Shown here in pieces: positions 45,949 through 53,740 of a stretch of 64,000 nucleotides of DNA. Below the pieces are notes generated by a model. That model saw nothing but the letters and a program-made list of their open reading frames with translations, searched no databases and was not told where the DNA came from. The stretch covers positions 510,203 to 574,202 of the forward strand of contig NZ_JACICY010000001.1 in the NCBI RefSeq assembly GCF_014196055.1. The letters run 5' to 3'. Origin of the DNA: Novosphingobium hassiacum (lineage in GTDB: Bacteria; Pseudomonadota; Alphaproteobacteria; Sphingomonadales; Sphingomonadaceae). Position numbers and translations under genes: made by a program. Positions within the stretch are counted from its first letter, which is position 1, and the number at the start of each line of letters is the position of its first letter.

Positions 45949-48223
45949 TCAAGATCGTTGGACCACGCTTGGCATCGTCATTGGCATCACGGTTTGCACC
46001 GCGCCAATGGCGCTGGCGCAGGCTGACGCCACGATTGTCGTAACCGCACCGGGCGGAGCATTCGATGTGGACGAGGCGCAGTCGCTCGATCTTACAGAGA
46101 TCGATGCCTCGGCGCGCCCCGACCTCGGCCGCGCGCTGGAGCGCTCAATTCCAGGTCTCACCTTGGGCGAGGCAAGCGGCAATGCCTGGCAGGCTTCGAT
46201 CGGTTGGCGTGGCTTTTCGGTTTCCGCCATCCAGGGTGCGGAACAGGGGCTGGCAGTATATCTGGATGGTGTGCGCTTCAATCAGCCGTTCGGGGATGTC
46301 CTGTTGCTCGACCTGGTGCCCGATGCGGCTCTTGTTTCGGCGCAGGTCAACGAAGCAAACCCCGTTCTCGGACGAAATGCGCTGGCAGGTTCGCTGCTGT
46401 TGCAAACAGGTGATGGCACAAGTCTGGCAGGTTCCCGGGCGATCTTCGACATCGATACGACCGGGAGCAAAGGTGGCATGCTTTCGCTCGGTCTGGCGAA
46501 TGAAACGAGCGATCTGCTGTTGCTAGGTGATTGGCGGGACGAACCCGGCTGGCGCGTTGCCAGCCCGTCACGGCTTTATCGCGGTTTTGCCAAAGGGCGG
46601 CACAATGGTGATGGTTGGGGGCTCGAAATCTCCGCGCTCGTTGCCTCCACATCGCTGACTGGCAATGGGGTATCGCCCGTAGAACTGCTGGCGGCCGATT
46701 GGTCTGCAGTCTTCACCAGGCCCGATACCACCGACACGCGCTTCGGGCGCCTCGTCGTCGCTCCGTCGATAGAGCTTGGCGAAACCGGACGCCTTGAACT
46801 TCGCGGACATTACCAGCACCTCTCCCGGCGTAGCGCCAACGGCGATCTGGCCGATTTCAGTGCCTGCGATCGTGATCCCGGCGTCTTTTGCGTGGGCAGC
46901 GCGGACGATGGCTATACCGACCCGTTGCTGTCGGGCGGCTTGCCTGTTGCGCGCGACCCCGATTCCGATGCCGAAGATGCGGCGGTATTCAACCGAGGTG
47001 ATGAACGGACCAATGCACACGGCGCGACGCTGCAATGGCTTGATGAAAGCGATACCAGCATCGGCAAACGGCGGTTTGCCCTTGGCGCATCGTGGGAGCA
47101 TGCGGCCACGCGATTTGGTGCGACAAGCGAACTGGGCGAGCTGGAAGATGATCGATCGGTTGAAGCACTGGGTCTATTGCTGCAATCGGCAAGCGGTTCG
47201 ATCACCTCGGTCGATCTTGAAACAAGGCTGACAGACGTTGCCGTCTTTGTCAGTGCGGAAGTGCCGCTAACCTCGCGGCTCTCGCTGGAGGCCGGCGCGC
47301 GATATTCGCACAATCGCGTGGTTCTGGATGATCGCATCGGAACGGCGCTTGATGGCAGCCATCAGTTTGACACCTTCAATCCCTCGCTCGAATTCGATTA
47401 TGCGCTCGGGCGCGGCATCCATGCGACGGCAGGCTTCTCGCGCACCAACCGCAATCCGACCCCTGCGGAACTGAGCTGCGCCGATCCCGAAGCGCCGTGC
47501 ACCTTGGCCAACTTTTTCATAGCCGATCCACCGCTTGAACATGTCACCGCGAGCAATTGGCATGGCGGGATCGCGGGGTCCGGCTCAACTTTTGATTGGC
47601 GCGTAAATGCGTGGCGCGCCGATACAAACCGCGATATTCGCATGACCGCTTCTGAAATCAGGGGGCGTGCCTATTTTGCCAATTTGGGCAAGACGCGCAG
47701 GCAAGGGGTGGAAACGTCGGTCGACTGGCGGCGCGGATCGTTCCGCGTTTCAGCCAACTATGCCTTCACCGATGCCCGTTTCCGCACAGGCTATACGATG
47801 TCGAGTCCGCAAAATCCGGCGGCCGACGCCGATGGATCAATAACCGTTGAACGGGGAGATCAATTGCCCGCCGTGCCGCGCCATGCGGCCACTGTGCGAT
47901 TGGCGCGCGAAGGCGCAGACTGGGCATTGGGCCTCACCATGCGCGCACGGGCGGGACAATTCCTCGCAGGGGATGATGGCAACGCCAACCCCCGCACATC
48001 GGCCTACAGCGTGTTCGATCTCGATGGGAAGGTCGGCCTCGCCAGGGGCGTGGAACTGGTCGCGCAATTGCGCAATGTGTTCGACCGACATTATGCAACG
48101 TTCGGCACGTTCTCCGAGGTGGACGATATCGACCTTGCCGAAGCACCCGGCGCCACGAACCCACGCGCCCTTGCACCCGGGGCTCCACGCCGGTTGACCG
48201 TCTCGCTCAGGGCGCAGTTTTAG
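45938..48223 (+). CDS. TonB-dependent receptor (quinoprotein locus)
   Basis: A 761-residue outer-membrane transporter. It has a signal peptide (hydrophobic about 10-25, cleavage near MALAQA), a short TonB-box region ATIVVTAPG, a plug with GRALERSIPGLTLGE and QGAEQGLAVYLDGVRFNQPFGD, and a barrel ending VSLRAQF. The TTG at 45938 overlaps the preceding receptor fragment; no better ATG is in frame near the signal. The 3' end overlaps the convergent metallohydrolase gene by 17 bases. Neighbours are quinoprotein accessory genes, so uptake of PQQ, a rare-earth or other metal carrier, or an alcohol substrate are all possible; the sequence does not decide. Confidence 0.88.
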   Translation: MAFDQDRWTTLGIVIGITVCTAPMALAQADATIVVTAPGGAFDVDEAQSLDLTEIDASARPDLGRALERSIPGLTLGEASGNAWQASIGWRGFSVSAIQGAEQGLAVYLDGVRFNQPFGDVLLLDLVPDAALVSAQVNEANPVLGRNALAGSLLLQTGDGTSLAGSRAIFDIDTTGSKGGMLSLGLANETSDLLLLGDWRDEPGWRVASPSRLYRGFAKGRHNGDGWGLEISALVASTSLTGNGVSPVELLAADWSAVFTRPDTTDTRFGRLVVAPSIELGETGRLELRGHYQHLSRRSANGDLADFSACDRDPGVFCVGSADDGYTDPLLSGGLPVARDPDSDAEDAAVFNRGDERTNAHGATLQWLDESDTSIGKRRFALGASWEHAATRFGATSELGELEDDRSVEALGLLLQSASGSITSVDLETRLTDVAVFVSAEVPLTSRLSLEAGARYSHNRVVLDDRIGTALDGSHQFDTFNPSLEFDYALGRGIHATAGFSRTNRNPTPAELSCADPEAPCTLANFFIADPPLEHVTASNWHGGIAGSGSTFDWRVNAWRADTNRDIRMTASEIRGRAYFANLGKTRRQGVETSVDWRRGSFRVSANYAFTDARFRTGYTMSSPQNPAADADGSITVERGDQLPAVPRHAATVRLAREGADWALGLTMRARAGQFLAGDDGNANPRTSAYSVFDLDGKVGLARGVELVAQLRNVFDRHYATFGTFSEVDDIDLAEAPGATNPRALAPGAPRRLTVSLRAQF

Positions 48224-49157
48224 GTAGCAGCTCGGCCTCGATGGCCGGAAAGAAATGCGAGACGCTGCGCTGCAGTTCGTAGCGCGCAAACGCCAGTGTC
48301 GCAAAACGCGGTGGGATGGGCACCTCACCGGCCTCGGTCATATCAAGGCCAGACGCGACGGACTGTCTCAGGCTTGCATCCAGCCATGCAAGCCAGTCGC
48401 GCGTCTGGCCTATCGCTTCGCGCGCGCGGTCAAATGGGCCATGACCGGGCATCAGCAAGCGATGGGGAATGGTTTCGAGGTGGTCCAGCGCCGCTTGCCA
48501 CTGCGCGATATTCGCGTGGGGCGTCGCTGGCGCACGGTTGTGGAATACCAGGTCACCGGCAACGAGCGTGCCTGTCGCAACATCCAACAAAGCCAGATCG
48601 CCCTGCGAGTGCCCCTTCAGCGCCAGCAACCGCAGCGCCCTGCCCCCGATCGTCACCAGGCCGTCGCCCAGGTCACCCTGAGGCAGTACCAAAGCCGTGC
48701 CCTTCATCCAGCCTGAGAGCAGCCGGTACATCGCGTCTGAAAAGCCTTCGGCATCGCGTTCGAGATCGGCCCGGGTGGCGGGCAGAGAGTGGACGATCTG
48801 TGGCGCAAACGCCGCCGCGCCCAGTGCGTGGTCTGGATGCAGATGGCTGATGATCACGCGCGCAACCGGCCTGCCGGTTACCTTCAAGGCCAGGGCTGCC
48901 AGTGCCTGCCCATGGGCGAGCGATACGCCGGCATCGAAGAGGACAGGGCCATCGTCGGTCGCGATGATCGCGACGTTGGCAATCGCACCGCCATTGGCAA
49001 AGGAGATCGGCTCATCAGCGCCGCGCACCAGCCAGATGCCATCCGCCACGAGTTCGGCGCGCGGCAGGTAAGCTTCCGCGAAGGGCTGGGCGCGGATCAT
49101 CGCTGATCCCAACAATCCGGCACTGCCCCCCAGTACCGCGCGCCGTGAAACGATCAC
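48207..49157 (-). CDS. Quinoprotein relay system zinc metallohydrolase
   Basis: A 316-residue metallo-beta-lactamase-fold protein with a Tat signal (MIVSRRAVLGGSAG). The metal-binding motif is H105-x-H107-x-D109-H110 (SHLHPDHALG), with later metal-ligand positions in LKGHSQGDL and MPGHGPFD. This matches the SoxH-related metallohydrolases found beside PQQ-dependent dehydrogenases and SoxYZ-like carriers. It is predicted to act in the periplasm; the reaction is not established. The start overlaps the SoxYZ-like gene stop by four bases, so the two are coupled. Confidence 0.88.
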   Translation of the reverse strand: MIVSRRAVLGGSAGLLGSAMIRAQPFAEAYLPRAELVADGIWLVRGADEPISFANGGAIANVAIIATDDGPVLFDAGVSLAHGQALAALALKVTGRPVARVIISHLHPDHALGAAAFAPQIVHSLPATRADLERDAEGFSDAMYRLLSGWMKGTALVLPQGDLGDGLVTIGGRALRLLALKGHSQGDLALLDVATGTLVAGDLVFHNRAPATPHANIAQWQAALDHLETIPHRLLMPGHGPFDRAREAIGQTRDWLAWLDASLRQSVASGLDMTEAGEVPIPPRFATLAFARYELQRSVSHFFPAIEAELLPKTAP

Positions 49158-49957
49158 GGGTTGGCTGAGGCCATGCGCAAGGCACCAGCAGTAGCTGTCC
49201 CTGCAAATTGCAGCCCTGCACTGTCGGTTGCTTCGAACGCAATCGGGTGGCCGTCATTGCGCACCATCACGGTAAAAGCAGGATCCTCGGCCACCGACCC
49301 ATTCACCGATATCTGGCCAAGAACAATCCCGCCTCTGTCCCGAATGGTCAGCCGCTCGATGTTGTAGGCCGCAATATTCTCGACAAGGCCGGTATCCATG
49401 GGATGGCGAAACGTCATGCGCAGGCGGGTCTGCCCGCCATCTTGGTTCCATGCGGCGGCGCGCGCTTCGCCCAGATGATCGGCCCAATCGCCCTTCACCC
49501 GGCTGACGGGCGGCGCGGAGCAACCGCCGCCTGCCGCGTCGATCCATTGCCCGGCCAGATGCCAGACGCCGTCACTTGTCAGCACGGCCGCACGCACCGG
49601 GGTGCGCTGGTCCAGTTTGATCCGCGTCGCGATAAATGGCGCGGAGGAAAGCGTCGTGTAATCTATCGCGACCGGGATGGGGTTCAGATCGGCAAAGATT
49701 ACGATACGCTCCACGGCAGGCAAGTTGCGTGCATCGACCGTCACGGGAAAAACGCGCTGGTTCTCGGCAATGACGGGAATTTGGACGCGCACCGCCTGAT
49801 CGAACACGATATGCGCTTTGCCAAACAAGCGCTGTGCATGGAATTCCCACATCGGTGAATCCAGCGGATCGGCCGGAAAAGTACTTGCGGCAGCAGGCCC
49901 GGCCAACACGGCGGTCGGCAATGCACATGCGATCATGGCGGCCAGTCTTGTCGTCAT
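49154..49957 (-). CDS. Quinoprotein dehydrogenase-associated fused SoxYZ-like carrier
   Basis: A 267-residue periplasmic protein with a signal peptide (cleavage near PAAAST). The SoxY-like half (about 30-150) ends in the swinging-arm motif GGGCSAPP with Cys146; the SoxZ-like half (about 160-265) includes MDTGLVENIAAYNIERLTI-type strands. In sulfur oxidation SoxY carries intermediates on that cysteine; in these quinoprotein-linked fusions the cargo is unknown. It precedes and overlaps the metallohydrolase. Its 5' side is divergent from the CXXCW protein with a 70-base gap, so the three genes likely share control. Confidence 0.88.
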   Translation of the reverse strand: MTTRLAAMIACALPTAVLAGPAAASTFPADPLDSPMWEFHAQRLFGKAHIVFDQAVRVQIPVIAENQRVFPVTVDARNLPAVERIVIFADLNPIPVAIDYTTLSSAPFIATRIKLDQRTPVRAAVLTSDGVWHLAGQWIDAAGGGCSAPPVSRVKGDWADHLGEARAAAWNQDGGQTRLRMTFRHPMDTGLVENIAAYNIERLTIRDRGGIVLGQISVNGSVAEDPAFTVMVRNDGHPIAFEATDSAGLQFAGTATAGALRMASANP

Positions 49958-50027
49958 AAGCCTTCTCCCAAAGACCTATGTAGTTGGTCTGCGGGCCAGG
50001 TATATTGGACTAAAGGATGGAAACGAT

Positions 50028-50582
50028 ATGGCGCGAAATGGCTGGATCGCATTGCTGTTATGCGCAGCCTTGGCCTGTCAGCCGGCATCTGCCCAATCCA
50101 GTTTCGATGGCGATGGTTATCGCTCCACCCATTACCGCGCGCCGGTAGATGTCGCGCCCGATCCGGCGGCGCGCATCACACTTGCCGAAGCGTTGCGCTG
50201 GCACCGGCAGAAGCGCGCGCTTTTTATCGATGTCGTACCGGTTGAAGCGGGTTACCGTGATCCTGCGACGGGCGCGTGGAAGCTTAGCCAGCCCCACACC
50301 ACGATACCGGGCGCCCTCTGGCATCCCGAAACGGGTCGTGCGCATCCCGATCCAGTTCTGTGGCAGGCGCTGCTCGCGGCGGTTCGGGCAAAGCGTCTGC
50401 AACACCCTGACGCGCCCGTGGTCGTTTACTGCCGCACGGATTGCTGGATGGGCTGGAACGCCGCGCGCCGTCTTGCCATCGGGGGCGTGGAGAAGGTCTA
50501 CTGGCTGGCCGAAGGGGTTGACGGCTGGCACGCGGCTGGGCGCAAGCTCGTTGATGTGCAGCCGGTTATGGTCGCTCCATAA
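50028..50582 (+). CDS. PQQ-dependent catabolism-associated CXXCW-family protein
   Basis: A 184-residue rhodanese-like periplasmic protein with a signal peptide (hydrophobic about 6-17, cleavage near ASAQS). The family motif region reads VVYC135RTDC139W140MGWNAARR; in this copy three residues separate the two cysteines. The RALFIDVVP strand near residue 65 matches the rhodanese fold. I chose ATG 50028 because AGGATGGAAA precedes it and the signal begins there; the open frame extends 70 codons upstream without support. Proteins of this family occur with PQQ dehydrogenase gene sets; the biochemical job is unknown. Confidence 0.88.
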   Translation: MARNGWIALLLCAALACQPASAQSSFDGDGYRSTHYRAPVDVAPDPAARITLAEALRWHRQKRALFIDVVPVEAGYRDPATGAWKLSQPHTTIPGALWHPETGRAHPDPVLWQALLAAVRAKRLQHPDAPVVVYCRTDCWMGWNAARRLAIGGVEKVYWLAEGVDGWHAAGRKLVDVQPVMVAP

Positions 50583-50606
50583 CCAGCGAGCGAGGCCCGC
50601 AACGAT

Positions 50607-51212
50607 TCAGCGCTGCTGCTTGAGGTACGCTATGATTTCAGCGCGCTTGGCCGCATCCTTCAGGCCGGGGAACGACATGCGATTGCCGGGAACGAGTGCG
50701 CGCGGATTTTCAAGCCACTTATCAAGCGTCGCATCGTCAAGCGTCAGCGCCGATGCCTTGAGGGCATCGGAAAACGCATAGGAGCCTTGGCCCATCTTGT
50801 GACCATAGACACCGTATAGATTAGGCCCGAGTTTGGCCGGTGCACCTTTTTCAGCGGCATGACACACGGCGCACCGCGCCCAGGCGGCAGGCGGTGTCGC
50901 GGCCTGAGCAATTTTCTCGGGCGCTTGGGTAGCCGGTGACGATGTCAAAGGAGTGGATACAGGCGATGCGCCAGGTGCAGAAGCGCTTGGGCTTGGGCTT
51001 GGGCTTGGGCTCAGGGTCCCTTCGTCAGGCGCGGCATTTGTGCTTGCCGTTTTAGGAGGCACTTCGCTTGGTGCAATGGATGGGGAGACGACCGGCGCAG
51101 CTTCAGCGGCTGCCGACTTATCGGAAGTGGGTTGCTGATTGTTCGAGCAAGCGGCCAGTAAAATCGTGGCCACGCTTGGCAGCAAGCGGTCTCGAAGCTG
51201 CAGGATGGTCAC
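50607..51212 (-). CDS. Cytochrome c lipoprotein with Pro/Ser-rich linker
   Basis: A 201-residue class I cytochrome c. The lipobox LLAAC22 predicts lipid anchoring after signal cleavage. A Pro/Ser/Ala-rich linker (about 30-108) includes an in-frame PSPSPSPS run encoded by a hexanucleotide repeat. The haem site is C114-A-V-C117-H118 and Met179 in GNRMSFPG is the axial ligand. The GTG at 51212 has GGGAGAG upstream and starts the signal; upstream codons do not fit. It probably accepts electrons from a periplasmic quinoprotein and passes them to the respiratory chain; the partner enzyme is not adjacent. Confidence 0.88.
   Translation of the reverse strand: MTILQLRDRLLPSVATILLAACSNNQQPTSDKSAAAEAAPVVSPSIAPSEVPPKTASTNAAPDEGTLSPSPSPSPSASAPGASPVSTPLTSSPATQAPEKIAQAATPPAAWARCAVCHAAEKGAPAKLGPNLYGVYGHKMGQGSYAFSDALKASALTLDDATLDKWLENPRALVPGNRMSFPGLKDAAKRAEIIAYLKQQR
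50985..51011. repeat. Hexanucleotide tandem repeat inside the cytochrome c gene
   Basis: About four and a half units of CTTGGG encode the Pro-Ser run of the linker on the minus strand. Because the unit is a multiple of three, length changes alter the linker but keep the frame. Confidence 0.7.
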
Positions 51213-51655
51213 AGACGTCTCTCCCTTATCGCGTTTTGCGTGAAGCGCTGTGCCACGAAGCTGGGCTGAAGGTGAATTGGACTTTTGACCCCCAGCCACA
51301 GCGCGCGGACCGATGCCCGTACGTTCACCAGACAGTCCAAATTGCGGATCAGCGTTTTTGCGCGTCATGCGCATCACCGCAGTCGCGCCGACGACGACCT
51401 ACGACGGCAGCATCGTTGCATAGCTACGCTGGTGCAGGGCCATCCACGCCGTTACGTCAGATGGATTCTCACTGGAAGTGCGAGCTTTTGAGGAAGTGGC
51501 AGATCGTGAGCGGCCATTGCAGGCCGAAACAACAAGATTTCCGTCCGAACTTATAATGGACACCACCCCCGCCTTGTCGCCATCTGACGATGCTGACTTA
51601 TCAACTGCCTGTCATTGCTGGGCAAACTGGCAGAGCTTGACCACGGAGATTTGCA
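51213..51655. other. Gap with IS110-flank-like relic
   Basis: No supportable gene lies in this 443-base stretch. About 60 bases around 51390-51450 match, in inverted orientation, the sequence just upstream of the IS110 relic near 25.24-25.30 kb. An isolated copy could be what is left of an element. The promoter of the next gene should lie near 51600-51640. Confidence 0.45.
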
Positions 51656-52237
51656 ATGATTGGATCCATCCTTCAGGTTTTGCGGAGCCGGACTAATGCA
51701 GAGCAGACAAGTACCGAAACTGCTTGCGAGGTCACAAACGGCGTAACCCGCCAGGATTTTCTCAAATTTGCTGCAGTAGGTGCGCTGGTTACGGGATTCG
51801 GCAGTTCCGCCTGCGCTGGCAACGCAGCCCAAATGGAAAAAGGCACAGGCAAGGCTTCACCGGTCACCGATCTCGACAAAGTCTATGACGAATGGCAGGC
51901 GCGTATGAACCGTGCCGATCTTGAAGGCCTTGTCGATTTCTATCTCGAGGATGTGACGTACATCAATCCCGATGGAAAGCTGCTCATTGGCAAAGCTGCC
52001 GTCCGCACCGACTTCGAAAGCATCCTTGCGCTCAAGCCGCAGATCGTTCTGGGAGACCGCGTACACCACGTCTACCATGATATCGCGTTGACCACGAACC
52101 ACTGGAAGATGACGTTCACCGATCCCGACGGCAAGGTCCAGAACCTGACGGGTGGTGGCATCGAAGTCATGCGCAAGCAGGCCGATGGCGGCTGGCGCTA
52201 TATTATCGACGATGCATCGCGATCGGCATCAAAGTAA
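51656..52237 (+). CDS. Exported SnoaL-like/DUF4440-type protein
   Basis: A 193-residue protein with an N-terminal segment resembling a degenerate Tat or Sec signal (TRQDFLKFAAVGALVTG, one Arg instead of two) and an NTF2-like domain at about 70-190 (VYDEWQARMNRADLEGLVDF, YLEDVTYINPDGKLLIGKAA). NTF2-like proteins of this type are small binding or enzymatic folds with varied roles. The ATG at 51656 follows GGAGATTTGCA. It lies between the cytochrome and the PQQ sugar-dehydrogenase-like gene; a functional link is possible but unproven. Confidence 0.75.
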   Translation: MIGSILQVLRSRTNAEQTSTETACEVTNGVTRQDFLKFAAVGALVTGFGSSACAGNAAQMEKGTGKASPVTDLDKVYDEWQARMNRADLEGLVDFYLEDVTYINPDGKLLIGKAAVRTDFESILALKPQIVLGDRVHHVYHDIALTTNHWKMTFTDPDGKVQNLTGGGIEVMRKQADGGWRYIIDDASRSASK

Positions 52238-52294
52238 TCGCTCTATCGCGCTCTGCGGGAACGTCATTTCGTGCCCGCAGAGCGCCCGATCAGC

Positions 52295-53566
52295 TTACTC
52301 TGCTGACGGCGCGAGCCTTACGACGATGGAATCGGCCTCGTCGGTCAGGGCGTAGAGCAATCCGTCAGGCCCCTGCCGGATGTCCTTGAAGCGCTGGTGA
52401 AGGCTATCGAGCAGGACTTCCTGCCGAAGCTCCTGCAGCTTGTCGTTGAAGACCACCCGGATGATGGCGCCAGTGCCATTGATCTGGCCACGGCGGGCAC
52501 TTGCGATGAACAGATTGTTCTTCCAGTGGGCAAAGCGCGTCGCGTCATAGAACGCAATCCCGGCAGGCGCGATGGCCGGAAGCCAGGTCATCATCGGACC
52601 CTGCGTGCCCGGTGCCACGGGCGCGTGTGGCAAGGGCGATCCGCCGTATTCGTTGCCATAAGTCGAGGTTGGCCAGCCATAGTTGCGGCCGGGCTGGATG
52701 TGATTCAACTCATCCCCACCCTGCGGTCCATGCTCGGAAGCGATCAGCGCGCCACTGCGCGGATCGATCGCCAGGCCCAGCGGATCACGATGCCCGTACG
52801 TCAGGATTTCCGCGCGTGCGCCCTTCCGGCCGAAAAATGGATTGTCCGCGGGTATGGAGCCGTCGAGGCGCAGGCGCAGGACCTTGCCATAGATGTTGTC
52901 CAGCCGCTGGGCGGACATGATGTCGCCGGTGCTCAACGCACCCACCGATACAAAAACCACGCCATCGGCGCCAAACTGGATGCGCGATCCGCCAGCGCCG
53001 ATCACCGGTTCGCCAACCATGATGTCCTTCACACTGGTAAGGCGCATCCCGTCCAACCGTGCGCTTGCCAGGATCGACGACACAGTCAAACGACCGGCCT
53101 TCGCATCAAAGGTGATCGGCTTGTTGTAGGTGAAGTAGATCAGGCCATTGCTGGCGAATTGGGGATGCAGGGCGATGTCCTGAATGCCCAGCACATCATC
53201 GGGGTGGAGATGATCCTGGACGCTGTAGTCGGGAACCCCGGCAATTGCGGTTGGCAAAAGCTCGGGCTTGGCGGACGTGGCACCGCGCAGCAGGCGCAGG
53301 CGCGCGCCACGTTCGACGATCAGCGCATCGCCGCCAGGAAGGAACGCCAGACTATAACCGTGGGCAAGGCCGCGTGCGATAACCTGGACACGGATATCGT
53401 GCTGTTCGGCGCTATCGAAGCTATACGGGGCGTCAGCAACCGGAACCGGCCTCAGCCCGACTTCCTCGACGTCCGCACAAAGCGCCGGCGAAGACAAGGC
53501 CACCACGCAAGCGCCAAGAACAAGCATGCCCTTGGGGGTAAAGAGGGAAATTGCCCGATATGCCAT
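52295..53566 (-). CDS. PQQ-dependent sugar dehydrogenase-like protein
   Basis: A 423-residue periplasmic six-bladed propeller of the soluble glucose/sorbosone dehydrogenase (YliI/Asd) family, with a signal peptide (cleavage near ALCADV). Family motifs are GYSLAFLPGGDALIVERGARL, QDIALHPQF, YGHRDPLGLAIDP and SEHGPQGGDELNHIQPGRNYGWP, which form the PQQ and Ca2+ site in studied members. It oxidises an unknown sugar or aldose-like substrate with PQQ. It is the only recognisable PQQ enzyme in this locus and may be the enzyme served by the adjacent accessory genes, or an independent gene. Confidence 0.88.
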   Translation of the reverse strand: MAYRAISLFTPKGMLVLGACVVALSSPALCADVEEVGLRPVPVADAPYSFDSAEQHDIRVQVIARGLAHGYSLAFLPGGDALIVERGARLRLLRGATSAKPELLPTAIAGVPDYSVQDHLHPDDVLGIQDIALHPQFASNGLIYFTYNKPITFDAKAGRLTVSSILASARLDGMRLTSVKDIMVGEPVIGAGGSRIQFGADGVVFVSVGALSTGDIMSAQRLDNIYGKVLRLRLDGSIPADNPFFGRKGARAEILTYGHRDPLGLAIDPRSGALIASEHGPQGGDELNHIQPGRNYGWPTSTYGNEYGGSPLPHAPVAPGTQGPMMTWLPAIAPAGIAFYDATRFAHWKNNLFIASARRGQINGTGAIIRVVFNDKLQELRQEVLLDSLHQRFKDIRQGPDGLLYALTDEADSIVVRLAPSAE

Positions 53567-53740
53567 TTAGAGCTCCGTCCAGGTCATTCCGCAACGATCC
53601 GTCAGCGTAATCTGCGCATTGCGGCGCGGGAACACCTTAATCCTCCCACGCGATTGGGGATGATTGCCGGGACGGTCACGCTCTTGTCATTACGGGCCAG
53701 TGCCAGAGCCCAAATGCATGGGCTCTGGCACTCGGCTACA

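Noticed and set aside
50985..51011. Hexanucleotide repeat as a phase-variation switch
   Set aside because: The unit is a multiple of three, so slippage changes linker length without turning the gene off.
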